A DNA stretch of 55,841 nucleotides from an uncultured Bacteroides sp. (GTDB lineage: Bacteria; Bacteroidota; Bacteroidia; Bacteroidales; Bacteroidaceae): NCBI GenBank assembly GCA_945965395.1, contig CAMFND010000044.1, forward strand, positions 71,223-127,063, read 5' to 3'. The notes below the pieces were generated by a model. That model worked only from the letters and a program-made list of their open reading frames with translations, was not told the DNA's origin and did not search any database. The translations under genes and the position numbers were made by a program. Below are positions 17,925-26,654 of the stretch, piece after piece; within the stretch, counting starts at the first letter, position 1; each line of letters begins with the position of its first letter.

Positions 17925-18927
17925 CCGGTTGATTATCTTCCAGCAAGAATTCTTTCCGGAACATATCCATAAACAGAAGAAACAATGACACGAGCAACGG
18001 GCCGAATATCACTCCCATAAAGCCAAATAAGGGAAGACCAGCCACTACACCGAAAATTGTAATCAACGGATGTACATCCGCCATTTTCTTTTGAAGCAGG
18101 AAACGAATCAGATTATCGCATTGTGATACAATGATAGCTCCATATCCCAACATCATCAGAGCGTTCACCCAGCTTCCTACAATCAGGAAGTAGATGGTAA
18201 TCGGTACCCATACCAAAGCGGTACCCACCAAAGGAATTACCGAAGCAAAAGCTGTCAGCATGGCACTTAGAAATGGGTTAGGAGCATCACAAATCAAATA
18301 GCCTCCTAACGATATAAATCCTTGGATAATGGCCAGCAAAGGAATACCAATAGCATTGGAACGTACCATCAGCTGCACTTTCTTCAACACTTCAATCTTA
18401 TTCTCGGCCTTAAAAGGTAACAGTGTGGATATATAGTGCTCCATGGATTTCCCTTCGTAAAGCATAAAGAACAACAGCATAATAGCCACGCACAGATTAA
18501 CCAGCAAGTCGCTCACCCCCGTCATTACCGACTGACCAATGGAGGAAGCCTGTGACACAAAGAACGAAAGACTCTTCTCCGACAAAATATCGAAGCCCGT
18601 ACGGTCTTTGATAAAATCAATTACATGCCATGCCGGACGAATGATGGCCTCCGTATCAAAATGCATCTTCGAAACTTGGCTCACCAAAGCCCAGCTAAAC
18701 AGAGAAAGTGGTATCAGAATAAAAAGTGTCACTCCAATTGTCACCAGCCATACAGCCAATGCCGGCTTCATCTTGGTCTGAAGCCAGAAAGTGAAGTTAC
18801 GCAACAGCAAATAAAGCGTAAATCCTCCCAAAATACCGTTCATAAACGGCTGTGCCTGGCGGAACAACAGATAACCCAGTCCAAGGATAAAAACAATCAG
18901 TGAATATTTCCAATACCTTTCTTTCAT
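17911..18927 (-). CDS. AI-2E/YdiK-family membrane permease
   Basis: The 338-residue protein belongs to the UPF0118/AI-2E transporter family: about seven transmembrane helices, beginning with two near residues 8-50, a soluble segment (about 90-150), and the conserved glycine- and proline-rich helices [22 protein letters not shown] and [31 protein letters not shown] near the C-terminus. Members export varied solutes, including ions and possibly autoinducer 2; the substrate here is unknown. It is the last gene of a minus-strand cluster after a DivIC/FtsB-like gene and a small membrane protein, 24 bp downstream of the latter. Confidence 0.88.
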   Translation of the reverse strand: MKERYWKYSLIVFILGLGYLLFRQAQPFMNGILGGFTLYLLLRNFTFWLQTKMKPALAVWLVTIGVTLFILIPLSLFSWALVSQVSKMHFDTEAIIRPAWHVIDFIKDRTGFDILSEKSLSFFVSQASSIGQSVMTGVSDLLVNLCVAIMLLFFMLYEGKSMEHYISTLLPFKAENKIEVLKKVQLMVRSNAIGIPLLAIIQGFISLGGYLICDAPNPFLSAMLTAFASVIPLVGTALVWVPITIYFLIVGSWVNALMMLGYGAIIVSQCDNLIRFLLQKKMADVHPLITIFGVVAGLPLFGFMGVIFGPLLVSLFLLFMDMFRKEFLLEDNQPATPD

Positions 18928-18951
18928 AATTTTTTAATTTATACTGTCACA

Positions 18952-19293
18952 CTAATTCTCCTTTGCTTCTTCTTGCGGAATACGGAAAGCCGTGTAAAGT
19001 TCTAGCACTGCAGCCACTGTCAGGCATACAATCCATTCGTTTCGTTTCCACAGCAGCATGATTACCCCTGTCAACACCAGCAACATAGCTCCCAAAAGCT
19101 GCTGACGGCGCAAACGACGGATAATGACATTCTTTCCTTTATAATCGGAAACCAGCTGTACGTAGGCAAACAAGCAAGCTCCTGCCAGATACACATACGG
19201 AGCCCATACCAGTCTTACGAACTGTAATGCCAGACCAATGAACAATACAATAGCCCCTACTGCAGCCAGTTTATCCTTCATCTTCGATTCCAT
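18952..19293 (-). CDS. Small membrane protein of unknown function
   Basis: This 113-residue protein has about four predicted transmembrane helices (roughly 9-29, 32-50, 67-84 and 88-104), with a basic loop NVIIRRLRRQQ between the second and third and an acidic tail. I recognise no family motif. The ATG at 19293 overlaps the TGA stop of the DivIC/FtsB-like gene by one base (TGATG), so translation is probably coupled; the GTG three bases earlier is a less likely start. Its place between a cell-division-type gene and a permease gives no clear function. Confidence 0.75.
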   Translation of the reverse strand: MESKMKDKLAAVGAIVLFIGLALQFVRLVWAPYVYLAGACLFAYVQLVSDYKGKNVIIRRLRRQQLLGAMLLVLTGVIMLLWKRNEWIVCLTVAAVLELYTAFRIPQEEAKEN

Positions 19294-19595
19294 CACTTAT
19301 CTTCTTCAAAAATAAAAATATCCTCATTCTCTTTCTTCATCAGGTACTTCTCACGAGCCACCTTCTCCAGTGCTTCTTTATTCGAGGTAATCTCCTTCAG
19401 CAATTTGCTGTCCTCCTCGTACTGCTTCCGGTAACGCTCTATTTCTGCATTCAGCTGATGAATCTCACGCTTATGCGCAATGCGGCGTATCAGACTATTT
19501 TCATCCAACACTCCGATAATCAACAGAAAAGCACCGATGGTTACCCAATACTTATGCCTTCCTATAAAAACCCATATATTAGCCAATTTACCCAT
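19293..19595 (-). CDS. DivIC/FtsB-family septum formation initiator
   Basis: The 100-residue protein has the bitopic layout of FtsB/DivIC: a short N-terminus, one transmembrane helix (about 16-34), then a coiled coil (IHQLNAEIERYRKQYEEDSKLLKEI) and the end motif EKVAREKYLMKKENEDIFI, typical of the family. Such proteins join FtsL and FtsQ in the divisome. I start at ATG 19595 (MGKLANIW); the GTG at 19604 would add three residues. A -7 element lies at 19621-19628, back to back with the dnaX promoter. Confidence 0.85.
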   Translation of the reverse strand: MGKLANIWVFIGRHKYWVTIGAFLLIIGVLDENSLIRRIAHKREIHQLNAEIERYRKQYEEDSKLLKEITSNKEALEKVAREKYLMKKENEDIFIFEEDK

Positions 19596-19620
19596 AAAAT
19601 ACACACTTTATTGCCCCTTG

Positions 19621-19628
19621 CAAAGATA
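19621..19628 (-). promoter_or_regulatory. -7 element for the DivIC/FtsB-like gene cluster
   Basis: The minus strand reads TATCTTTG, matching TAnnTTTG, 25 nt upstream of the ATG at 19595. Confidence 0.7.
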
Positions 19629-19672
19629 GAAAATATTTCCTAGCAAGCCCATGACAAGAAAGAGATTTTATG

Positions 19673-19680
19673 TACATTTG
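19673..19680 (+). promoter_or_regulatory. -7 element for dnaX
   Basis: TACATTTG matches TAnnTTTG and lies inside the ORF extension that begins at 19651, so it sets the dnaX start at ATG 19717. Confidence 0.7.
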
Positions 19681-19716
19681 CAGAAATATCAAGGAATCAA
19701 ACAAAAGAATCGACAC

Positions 19717-21555
19717 ATGGAAAATTATATCGTATCGGCACGCAAATATCGTCCCTCTACTTTCGATACCGTAGTGGGGCAACGTGCATTGACCACGACC
19801 CTGAAAAATGCCATTGCCAATCATAAACTGGCGCATGCCTACCTGTTCTGCGGTCCGCGAGGAGTAGGAAAGACCACCTGTGCACGTATCTTTGCCAAGA
19901 CCATCAACTGTCTTCACCCGACCAGTGAAGGAGAGGCATGCAACGAATGTGAATCATGCAAGGCTTTCAACGAACAGCGTTCCTATAATATCCATGAGCT
20001 GGATGCAGCCTCCAACAACTCAGTCGAAGACATCCGTTCCTTGATTGAGCAAGTACGTATCCCGCCCCAAATCGGCAAGTACAAGGTGTACATCATCGAC
20101 GAGGTGCACATGCTCTCTACCGCCGCTTTCAATGCCTTTCTGAAGACACTGGAAGAACCACCCCAGCATGCCATTTTCATTCTGGCCACCACTGAGAAGC
20201 ATAAAATTCTTCCCACCATCCTGAGCCGGTGCCAGATTTACGACTTCAGCCGCATCACAGTCAACGATACAGTAGAGCATCTGGAGAACGTAGCCCGCAA
20301 GGAGCATATTGAAGCCGAACCGGAAGCCCTGAATGTCATTGCACAGAAAGCCGACGGGGGTATGCGTGATGCCCTCTCCATCTTCGACCAGGTAGTGAGC
20401 TTCACCAACGGGCACATCACCTACCAAAGTGTGATTGAGAACCTGAACGTACTGGACTACGAATATTATTTCAAGCTGACCGATTTCTTCCTGGAAAATA
20501 AAGTAGCCGAATGCCTGCTCACGTTCAATGATATTCTTCGAAAAGGATTTGACGGCAACCATTTCATCACGGGGCTGACTTCGCATTTCCGAAACCTGCT
20601 GGTAAGCCGCGACCCGTCTACCCTGCAACTGCTGGAAGCCGGTGCTTCTATCCGGGATCGATACCAGGCTCAAGCGCAGAAATGTACGCCACAGTTTTTG
20701 TACAAAGCCATGAAACTGTGCAACGACTGCGACCTGAGTTACCGGCAAAGCAAGAACAAACGCCTGCTGGTAGAGCTCACCCTTATTCAGGTGGCACAAC
20801 TCACAGCCGAACCGGAAGATGCCGGAAGTGGGCATGGCCCTAAGAAACAGTTATCCCCCGTCTTCCATACGGCACAAGCCAGTCAGCCTGTAGCACCAAC
20901 CGCACAAGCGACTCCGGCAGCTACAGCTCCGGTCTCTCAGCCGACTCCTCAGCCTCAACCGGCGGCAGCAAATGCACAACCTTATACAAGTACCTTGCAG
21001 CAACCGGAGGTACCCTACACCAAAAGCAGTCCACTGCCCAAAGTCAGTACGGAAAGAAAGGCACCGGTCATCAAAGCCGGCAGTTTAGGCATGTCTATCC
21101 GTAAGACACAGACGGCCTCTGCAGAGCCGGCTGCACGAACAGCATCCAATGCGCCCGTGCAACAGCCCGTGGCAGAGACATGGGAGGATTACATGTTCAA
21201 TGAAAAAGACTTAGGCTATTACTGGCGTGAGTTTGCCAGTCTGCTACCTAAAGAAGAGGCTGCCAATGCCGGACGCATGATGAACATGCACCCTCACCTG
21301 CTGGCCGACCAACAGACATTTGAAGTAGCGGTGGACAATGACATGGTTCAGAAATACATGCAGCAACTGGCACCGAAAATAGAAGCCCACCTGCAAGAAA
21401 AATTGCATAACCGCAAAATCAGAATGACTACACGGGTAAGCGAAGCCAACGAAAACGTGCGTGCCTATAGCCACGTAGAGCGTTTTCAGATGATGAGCAA
21501 AAAAAACCCCAGTCTGCTGAAACTCAAGGAAGCCCTCGGTTTGGAACTTTCCTGA
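19717..21555 (+). CDS. dnaX: DNA polymerase III subunit gamma/tau
   Basis: DnaX is the clamp-loader ATPase that organises the replisome. The 612 residues start MENYIVSARKYRPSTFDTVVGQ, with Walker A GPRGVGKT at 46-53, a four-cysteine zinc module (CLHPTSEGEACNECESC), Walker B YIIDEVHML and sensor-1 ILATTEKHKILPTILSRC. Domains II and III follow to about residue 380, then a Pro/Ala/Gln-rich linker (about 390-480) and a tau-type C-terminal domain. The start at 19717 is set by the -7 element at 19673. A near-perfect terminator follows. A run of eight A residues at 21499-21506 lies too close to the C-terminus to generate a separate gamma form. Confidence 0.96.
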   Translation: MENYIVSARKYRPSTFDTVVGQRALTTTLKNAIANHKLAHAYLFCGPRGVGKTTCARIFAKTINCLHPTSEGEACNECESCKAFNEQRSYNIHELDAASNNSVEDIRSLIEQVRIPPQIGKYKVYIIDEVHMLSTAAFNAFLKTLEEPPQHAIFILATTEKHKILPTILSRCQIYDFSRITVNDTVEHLENVARKEHIEAEPEALNVIAQKADGGMRDALSIFDQVVSFTNGHITYQSVIENLNVLDYEYYFKLTDFFLENKVAECLLTFNDILRKGFDGNHFITGLTSHFRNLLVSRDPSTLQLLEAGASIRDRYQAQAQKCTPQFLYKAMKLCNDCDLSYRQSKNKRLLVELTLIQVAQLTAEPEDAGSGHGPKKQLSPVFHTAQASQPVAPTAQATPAATAPVSQPTPQPQPAAANAQPYTSTLQQPEVPYTKSSPLPKVSTERKAPVIKAGSLGMSIRKTQTASAEPAARTASNAPVQQPVAETWEDYMFNEKDLGYYWREFASLLPKEEAANAGRMMNMHPHLLADQQTFEVAVDNDMVQKYMQQLAPKIEAHLQEKLHNRKIRMTTRVSEANENVRAYSHVERFQMMSKKNPSLLKLKEALGLELS

Positions 21556-21573
21556 TACCGGAGTATCCATAAA

Positions 21574-21618
21574 AATACGGGCGGAGAAACATTCACATGC
21601 TGTTTCTCCGCCCGTATT
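21574..21618. terminator. Strong bidirectional terminator between dnaX and queF
   Basis: A perfect 18-bp stem pairs 21574-21591 with 21601-21618 around a 9-nt loop. A/T runs on both flanks suit termination of dnaX (plus) and queF (minus), which converge here. Confidence 0.9.
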
Positions 21619-21643
21619 CTTTTATATTTCGGCAAACTCCGGC

Positions 21644-22102
21644 TTACAAATCATGATTCTTCATCCGATACTCAGCCAGTTCCTCGTACTTTGTTCCCGG
21701 ACGACCGTAATTACAATACGGATAAATGGAAATACCGCCACGTGGAGTAAAGATACCCGTCACCTCAATGTATTTCGGATCCATCAGTTTAATCAAGTCT
21801 TTCATGATGATGTTCACACAGTCTTCATGAAAATCGCCGTGATTACGGAAACTGAACAAATACAGCTTCAAGCTCTTGCTTTCCACCATCTTCACATCCG
21901 GCAGGTAGCTGATACGAATTTCCGCAAAATCCGGCTGCCCCGTAATCGGGCAAAGACTGGTAAACTCCGGACAGTTGAAACGTACCCAGTAATCATTCTC
22001 CGGATGTTTGTTTACAAACGATTCCAGCACCTCAGGTGCATAATCCTGCTTATATACTGTTTTCTTATTACCCAACAAAGTGAGTTCGTCTTTTCTTTCC
22101 AT
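21644..22102 (-). CDS. queF: NADPH-dependent 7-cyano-7-deazaguanine reductase
   Basis: QueF reduces the nitrile of preQ0 to the amine of preQ1 with two NADPH. The 152-residue unimodular form shows the nucleophilic cysteine in [14 protein letters not shown], the QueF motif [16 protein letters not shown] with the NADPH-contact residues, and the HEDCVN helix. It is the last gene of the queuosine operon, 2 bp after queC, and is closed by the bidirectional terminator at 21574. Confidence 0.96.
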   Translation of the reverse strand: MERKDELTLLGNKKTVYKQDYAPEVLESFVNKHPENDYWVRFNCPEFTSLCPITGQPDFAEIRISYLPDVKMVESKSLKLYLFSFRNHGDFHEDCVNIIMKDLIKLMDPKYIEVTGIFTPRGGISIYPYCNYGRPGTKYEELAEYRMKNHDL

Positions 22103-22104
22103 AC

Positions 22105-22770
22105 TTACTTATTTTGTTTTGAAGCCAAATATTTTTCCAATCCCTCACGGCGCAATTTACAAGCCGGACAATGTCCGCACCCGTCACCCGGAATTCCATT
22201 ATAACAAGTCAGTGTCTCATTTCGAACCAAGTCAAGCACTCCCAGTTCATCGGCCAGCGCCCAAGTCTGTGCCTTGTCAATCCACATCAGCGGTGTATGA
22301 ATCACAAACTGTTCTTCCATGGCCAGATTCAGTGTCACGTTCAGCGACTTAATAAATGAGTCCCGACAATCGGGATACCCGCTGAAATCCGTCTGCGACA
22401 CCCCCGTCACCATGTGATGGATGCCTTTCTCACGCGCATAAACTGCTGCAATGCTCAGGAAAAACAAGTTTCTTCCCGGAACGAACGTATTCGGGAATGA
22501 ATCTTTCGGCTTTTCCTCATCCATGTGAATAGACGTATCCGTCAGAGAGTTTTTTCCCAAATGCCCGATAAACGACACATCCATGACTTCAAACTCCACC
22601 CCGGCTTTCCGTGCAATTTCACGCGCCAGCTCCACTTCCTTTTCATGCTTCTGTCCGTACAGAAAACTCAGTGCATATACTTTCTCAAAATGCTTTTTTG
22701 CCCAGAAAAGACAGGTCGTAGAATCCTGCCCGCCGCTAAATACGACGAGGGCTTCCTTATTATCCGCCAT
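22105..22770 (-). CDS. queC: 7-cyano-7-deazaguanine synthase
   Basis: QueC converts 7-carboxy-7-deazaguanine to preQ0 with ATP and ammonia. The 221 residues carry the PP-loop [11 protein letters not shown] at about 10-20 and a C-terminal four-cysteine zinc site in [19 protein letters not shown]. It is the middle gene of the operon, 5 bp after the precursor transporter and 2 bp before queF. queD and queE, which make its substrate, are not in the window. Confidence 0.96.
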   Translation of the reverse strand: MADNKEALVVFSGGQDSTTCLFWAKKHFEKVYALSFLYGQKHEKEVELAREIARKAGVEFEVMDVSFIGHLGKNSLTDTSIHMDEEKPKDSFPNTFVPGRNLFFLSIAAVYAREKGIHHMVTGVSQTDFSGYPDCRDSFIKSLNVTLNLAMEEQFVIHTPLMWIDKAQTWALADELGVLDLVRNETLTCYNGIPGDGCGHCPACKLRREGLEKYLASKQNK

Positions 22771-22775
22771 ATTCC

Positions 22776-23462
22776 TTAAATTTCTTTAATTCTTAACACA
22801 TTATACGAGATATGCTCGTCATATACATCTGTATCATCCACCCGTTTGATGTACTTCACTACACGAACAGTTACTGGCAGTACAATCACTTCATACAAAG
22901 TCTTGAGTACCACCTGCACCAGCATCATCTTGGCCAGTTCACTCACCGACATCAGTCCGCCAAAAGCCAGCGGGAAGAAAATCAGCGAGTCGGCTCCCTC
23001 TCCGGCTATGGTCGACAATACGGCACGGGCAGAGAAGTTCTTTCCGTGTGAAGCCACTTTCATGCGGCTCATCACATACGCATTGATAAACGAACCAACC
23101 AGAAAGGCTGTCAGACTGGCCACCGCAATACGGGGAGCCATGCCGAATACGAAATTGAAGCTTTCTTCTCCCTCCCAGAACGGAGCAGCGGGAAGAGCCA
23201 CTGCCAACTGTCCCATGGCCACTACCATGAAATTCATGAGGAAGCCCATCCAGATAATCAGACGCGCCTTACGGAAGCCCCACACTTCGGCAATACAGTC
23301 ATTAATAATGTAAGAAATCGGGAAAACAATGAGTCCGGCAGTTACGGAAATCGGACCCAGCTGTACGACTTTGGTTTCTAACAAATTGGCCGCCACCAGG
23401 CAGACACAAAACACAATGCCCAAAACCATAAAAGGCACTGATACGAGATTTTCTTTCTTCAT
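22776..23462 (-). CDS. Queuosine precursor transporter, YhhQ/QPTR family
   Basis: The 228-residue membrane protein has about six helices and the QPTR (DUF165) signatures: [41 protein letters not shown] and [13 protein letters not shown]. YhhQ of E. coli imports preQ0 and preQ1; other members salvage queuine or queuosine. It heads the operon with queC and queF, so the cell can both take up and make precursors. Its leader carries a candidate preQ1 riboswitch whose tail includes the AGGAG Shine-Dalgarno sequence 4 nt before the ATG, which suggests translational control by preQ1. Confidence 0.92.
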   Translation of the reverse strand: MKKENLVSVPFMVLGIVFCVCLVAANLLETKVVQLGPISVTAGLIVFPISYIINDCIAEVWGFRKARLIIWMGFLMNFMVVAMGQLAVALPAAPFWEGEESFNFVFGMAPRIAVASLTAFLVGSFINAYVMSRMKVASHGKNFSARAVLSTIAGEGADSLIFFPLAFGGLMSVSELAKMMLVQVVLKTLYEVIVLPVTVRVVKYIKRVDDTDVYDEHISYNVLRIKEI

Positions 23463-23464
23463 CG

Positions 23465-23498
23465 CTCCTGTTTTTTACGTGGTGTTCTAGAATACACG
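23465..23498 (-). promoter_or_regulatory. Candidate preQ1-I riboswitch in the leader of the queuosine operon
   Basis: On the minus strand from 23498, CGUG is followed by a loop containing UUCUAG, then ACAC, CACG, UAAAAAAC and AGGAG. CGUG (23495-23498) pairs with CACG (23478-23481). The loop word UUCUAG, the ACAC just before the 3' stem strand, and the A-rich tail UAAAAAAC each match the B. subtilis queC preQ1-I aptamer at the same relative positions. The tail merges into the Shine-Dalgarno sequence of the precursor transporter. P1 is one pair shorter than in B. subtilis. The call rests on motif matching and context only. Confidence 0.65.
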
Positions 23499-23546
23499 AC
23501 CGCTATTCACGGCATCGCATGTAAATGTTCTCTTTTTAATCGGGCG

Positions 23547-23554
23547 CAAAGATA
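23547..23554 (-). promoter_or_regulatory. -7 element of the queuosine operon
   Basis: The minus strand reads TATCTTTG. Transcription should start near 23540, giving a leader of about 78 nt that contains the candidate riboswitch. Confidence 0.7.
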
Positions 23555-23640
23555 CAAAGAAATTTCGGGATTAAACTCCATTCCTCTCCAATTATCTTAC
23601 AAACCTGCGGCAAATATGTGGCAGACATTTGTTTCTTTTT

Positions 23641-23730
23641 TATGTTTCCCGATGCAGAACCCTATGTTTTCCTTACGAGAACCCTATGTTTCCCGGTGCG
23701 GAAACATAGGGTTCGCATAAAGGAAACATA
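23641..23730. repeat. Array 2: 22-bp-phased palindromic repeats with inversion
   Basis: The word GAACCCTATGTTTCC, or a one-base variant, occurs twice forward (from 23657 and 23679) and once inverted (23700-23714), with half-copies at both ends. Its central TA falls at 23641, 23663, 23685, 23707 and 23729, exactly 22 bp apart, and the phase holds across the inversion. The centre forms a perfect 15-bp inverted repeat (23679-23693 with 23700-23714, 6-nt loop), extended imperfectly to about 31 bp. This array is the main content of the 396-bp gap 23463-23858 apart from the two promoters and the candidate riboswitch. Confidence 0.9.
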
Positions 23731-23820
23731 AAAAGAAGAACAACACCCCAAAAACATCACCAGTTCAATCCTCAAATACCGTTTTCTTCTCACACTTACA
23801 GAAAAAACAAATAAAAATCG

Positions 23821-23828
23821 TACCTTTG
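23821..23828 (+). promoter_or_regulatory. -7 element for the ferredoxin-nitroreductase gene
   Basis: TACCTTTG matches TAnnTTTG. The predicted transcription start near 23835 excludes the ORF start at 23835 and supports ATG 23859. Confidence 0.7.
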
Positions 23829-23858
23829 TGAATAATGTATCTAAATTTATTCCACACT

Positions 23859-24716
23859 ATGGCTCAAATACATATCAATCAGAATACATGCATACGCTGT
23901 AAGAAATGCGTCAGAATATGCCCATCTGCTCTGTTTACCCTTCAGGAAGATAAAGGTATTGAAGTGAATGCCGATGACTGCATCAGTTGCGGACACTGCG
24001 TGGCCGTTTGCCCGACCAACTCCATTGAGCACGCTGATTTTCCACCCGAAAAGGTTCATACCATCGACCGTAGCCAACTTCCCACTGCCGACCAGGTGGA
24101 ACTGCTCATCCGGTCCCGCCGCTCGAACCGCGCATTCTCCACAGAAAAAGTTTCGGAAGAGTTGTTACAGCGCATCATAGAGGCTGCCCACCGGGCCCCG
24201 ACGGCAACCAATGCACAAGAAGTCAAAATGGTATTGGTCACCCGCCCGGAAACCTTGAAGGAGGTCAGCCGTGTCACCATCGGCACTTTTATGTCGATAG
24301 TAAACTTGGTGGAAAATCCGTTACTGAAATTAATACTGAAACCGCTCATGCCCTCTGCCTATCGCTACGTGCCGGTGTTCAAAAGGCTGCATGAAGAATT
24401 TGAACGTGGCAACGACGGAATTTTAAGAGGAACCACGGCTGCCATCTTTTTCTATACCGATAAAAAAGAACGTTTCGGATGTCAGGACTGCAATCTTGCC
24501 TACCAGAATGCTTCGCTCATGGCAGAAGCAGAAGGAGTCTCACAGTTCTATACCGGATTCGTGTGTAGTGCAGCAGGAATGGACCGGAAAGGAAAGCTAC
24601 AAAAGCTGTTAGGTATTGAAGGTACCGTTCATGCCGGTATTGCATTAGGTATGCCGTCTTTCCGCTTCAATAAATACATCGACAAAAAAGAGATGGTATT
24701 GAAACGTATTGATTAA
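23859..24716 (+). CDS. Ferredoxin-nitroreductase fusion oxidoreductase
   Basis: The 285-residue protein joins an N-terminal bacterial ferredoxin domain with two [4Fe-4S] motifs (CIRCKKCVRICP from about residue 11 and CISCGHCVAVCP from about 41) to a nitroreductase fold from about 75 onward, with the FMN-binding signature RRSNRAFSTEKVSEELLQRI and APTATNAQEVK. The clusters probably pass electrons to FMN, allowing ferredoxin- rather than NAD(P)H-dependent reduction in an anaerobe. Such fusions are frequent in gut Bacteroides; the substrate is unknown. The start at 23859 (MAQIHINQ) follows from the promoter. corA begins 12 bp after its stop. Confidence 0.9.
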   Translation: MAQIHINQNTCIRCKKCVRICPSALFTLQEDKGIEVNADDCISCGHCVAVCPTNSIEHADFPPEKVHTIDRSQLPTADQVELLIRSRRSNRAFSTEKVSEELLQRIIEAAHRAPTATNAQEVKMVLVTRPETLKEVSRVTIGTFMSIVNLVENPLLKLILKPLMPSAYRYVPVFKRLHEEFERGNDGILRGTTAAIFFYTDKKERFGCQDCNLAYQNASLMAEAEGVSQFYTGFVCSAAGMDRKGKLQKLLGIEGTVHAGIALGMPSFRFNKYIDKKEMVLKRID

Positions 24717-24728
24717 ACCGAAAATCCC

Positions 24729-25769
24729 ATGACAAGAAACAACCTGCTAAGCGAAAAGCTGAATTATACGGGAGCCAGCCATACGCCGACTCACCTGTAT
24801 TTCTGTACATACAACACAGAAATTCTGGAATATCATCAGGGAGCTTCCATCAAAGAGTTTTCTCCTTTCATTCGGCCGGATGCCATCAACTGGGTACAGA
24901 TTCACGGATTGCAGAATACAGAAATCGTGCAGGAAGTCTGCGATTTCTTCCACATCGACTTTCTTACCACCCAAGATATTCTCAATGCAGAGCATCTGAC
25001 AAAAATTGAAGAGCATGACACCTACAATGTGGTCATCCTGAAGCAGTTGTCGGTAGACGAAGAAAACACGTACACTCCCCAGCAGCTTTGCATTGTGCAG
25101 GGAAGTAATTTCGTACTTACCTTCATGGAACACGACAGCGATTTCTTCAATGAGATTCACACGGCACTGAAAAACAATACCCTGAAAATCAGAAACCGCC
25201 AGTCAGATTTTCTGCTGAGCGTCATGCTGAACAGTGTTATGGCCAGCTTTATGTCTATCATATCCCGAATGGAAGACCAGCTGGAAGACATGGAGGAATC
25301 ATTGCTGTCGCCGGAAACCAGAAGCGGACTGACATTAGAGGATATACAGCCCTATCGAAAGGACGCTCGCCTCATCAAGAAATGCATCCTTCCGCTTAAA
25401 GAGCAGATGAGCAAGCTGTTTCATGCCGACAACGTACTGCTTCATAAAGCCAACCGTCCGTTCTTTAACGATGTAAACGACCATCTGCAATTCGTACTAC
25501 AGACTCTCGACGGCTGCCGCGACATGATTTCGGCCCTGGTAGACCTTTATCTGTCGAACAATGACCAGCGGATGAACAACATCATGAAACAACTCACCAT
25601 CGTATCGACTATCTTCATTCCGCTGACATTCCTGGCAGGTATCTGGGGAATGAATTTCGAATGGATGCCCGAACTGGGATGGAAATACGGTTACCTGATG
25701 GCCTGGGGACTGATGCTGGTTACCGGCATTGGAGTATACCTGTTTTTCAAGCGGAAGAAATGGTATTAA
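24729..25769 (+). CDS. corA: CorA-family magnesium/cobalt transporter
   Basis: CorA proteins form pentameric Mg2+ channels in the inner membrane. The 346 residues have a large cytoplasmic N-terminal domain, a long helix (about 165-285), and two C-terminal transmembrane helices; the first ends with the signature GIWGMN of the pore mouth (residues about 306-311), and the chain ends in a basic FFKRKKWY. It lies 12 bp after the nitroreductase gene and 34 bp before nth, with no terminator seen, so the three may be cotranscribed. Confidence 0.94.
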   Translation: MTRNNLLSEKLNYTGASHTPTHLYFCTYNTEILEYHQGASIKEFSPFIRPDAINWVQIHGLQNTEIVQEVCDFFHIDFLTTQDILNAEHLTKIEEHDTYNVVILKQLSVDEENTYTPQQLCIVQGSNFVLTFMEHDSDFFNEIHTALKNNTLKIRNRQSDFLLSVMLNSVMASFMSIISRMEDQLEDMEESLLSPETRSGLTLEDIQPYRKDARLIKKCILPLKEQMSKLFHADNVLLHKANRPFFNDVNDHLQFVLQTLDGCRDMISALVDLYLSNNDQRMNNIMKQLTIVSTIFIPLTFLAGIWGMNFEWMPELGWKYGYLMAWGLMLVTGIGVYLFFKRKKWY

Positions 25770-25803
25770 TCACAAACTATTCACCTAAATTATTCTACAC
25801 AGT

Positions 25804-26451
25804 ATGCGAAAAAAAGAACTTTATCAGAAAGTCATCGAATATTTTCAAACGGCCATGCCCGTAGCCGAAACGGAACTACACTATAGCAACCCGTTTGAAC
25901 TGCTGATAGCTGTCATCCTCAGCGCACAATGTACCGACAAGCGGGTCAACATGATTACCCCTCCCCTGTTCAGGGATTTCCCTACTCCCGAAGCTTTGGC
26001 TGCTACCACTCCGGAAGTAGTATTCGAATACATCCGCAGCGTGAGCTATCCCAACAACAAGGCCAAGCATCTGGTAGGAATGGCGCAGATGCTGGTACGC
26101 GATTTCCAAAGTACCGTGCCCGACACACTGGAGGAGCTGATTAAATTACCCGGTGTAGGACGCAAAACGGCAAATGTAATCCAGAGCGTAGTATTCAATA
26201 AGGCTGCCATGGCAGTCGATACCCACGTGTTTCGCGTAAGCCATCGCATCGGACTGGTTCCCCGCACGTGTACCACTCCGCTGGCTACTGAAAAACAACT
26301 GGTAAAATACATCCCTGAAGCACTTATCCCGACCGCACACCACTGGCTGATTCTCCACGGACGTTACGTCTGTACGGCACGTAGCCCTAAATGTGAGAAG
26401 TGCGGACTGAACGGGATTTGTAAAAAGTCTTTGAGAAGCAACAAACTCTAA
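25804..26451 (+). CDS. nth: Endonuclease III
   Basis: Nth is a DNA glycosylase and AP lyase that removes oxidised pyrimidines. The 215 residues show the helix-hairpin-helix LPGVGRKTANVI with catalytic Lys121, the catalytic Asp139 in AVDTHVFRVSHRIG, and the C-terminal [4Fe-4S] loop CTARSPKCEKCGLNGIC with spacing C-x6-C-x2-C-x5-C. Both catalytic positions are within one residue of the E. coli numbering. It marks the left border of the polysaccharide utilisation locus. Confidence 0.97.
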   Translation: MRKKELYQKVIEYFQTAMPVAETELHYSNPFELLIAVILSAQCTDKRVNMITPPLFRDFPTPEALAATTPEVVFEYIRSVSYPNNKAKHLVGMAQMLVRDFQSTVPDTLEELIKLPGVGRKTANVIQSVVFNKAAMAVDTHVFRVSHRIGLVPRTCTTPLATEKQLVKYIPEALIPTAHHWLILHGRYVCTARSPKCEKCGLNGICKKSLRSNKL

Positions 26452-26510
26452 TATAAAACAATTACATAACCCCAATCGAATCACTTTCTCTACATAACAT
26501 TCACAAAAAA

Positions 26511-26518
26511 TATATTTG
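26511..26518 (+). promoter_or_regulatory. Distal -7 element upstream of susC
   Basis: TATATTTG, an exact TAnnTTTG match, 83 bp upstream of the proximal element at 26594. It could be a second start for susCD or chance in an AT-rich region. Confidence 0.4.
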
Positions 26519-26593
26519 CATTTTCTACTCCCATTTTATATGTTATAAATATATAAAAACATCCAATATTCTGTTTTTTAAAATAGTTATTTA

Positions 26594-26601
26594 TATATTT
26601 G
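26594..26601 (+). promoter_or_regulatory. Proximal -7 element for susC
   Basis: TATATTTG matches TAnnTTTG and would give a leader of about 45-50 nt before the ATG at 26655. No clear operator repeat is visible beside it. Confidence 0.55.
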
Positions 26602-26654
26602 TATTAACTTATTAAAAACTTAAGTCAATTTATGTTTAACCAAATATATTAACT

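Noticed and set aside
20020-20835. A 271-codon minus-strand ORF inside dnaX
   Set aside because: A shadow of dnaX: no promoter, no recognisable domain, and the plus frame holds all the DnaX motifs.
21499-21506. A run of eight A residues in dnaX as a programmed frameshift site making gamma
   Set aside because: It is only about 17 codons from the stop, so slippage would change just the last residues and not produce a short gamma form.
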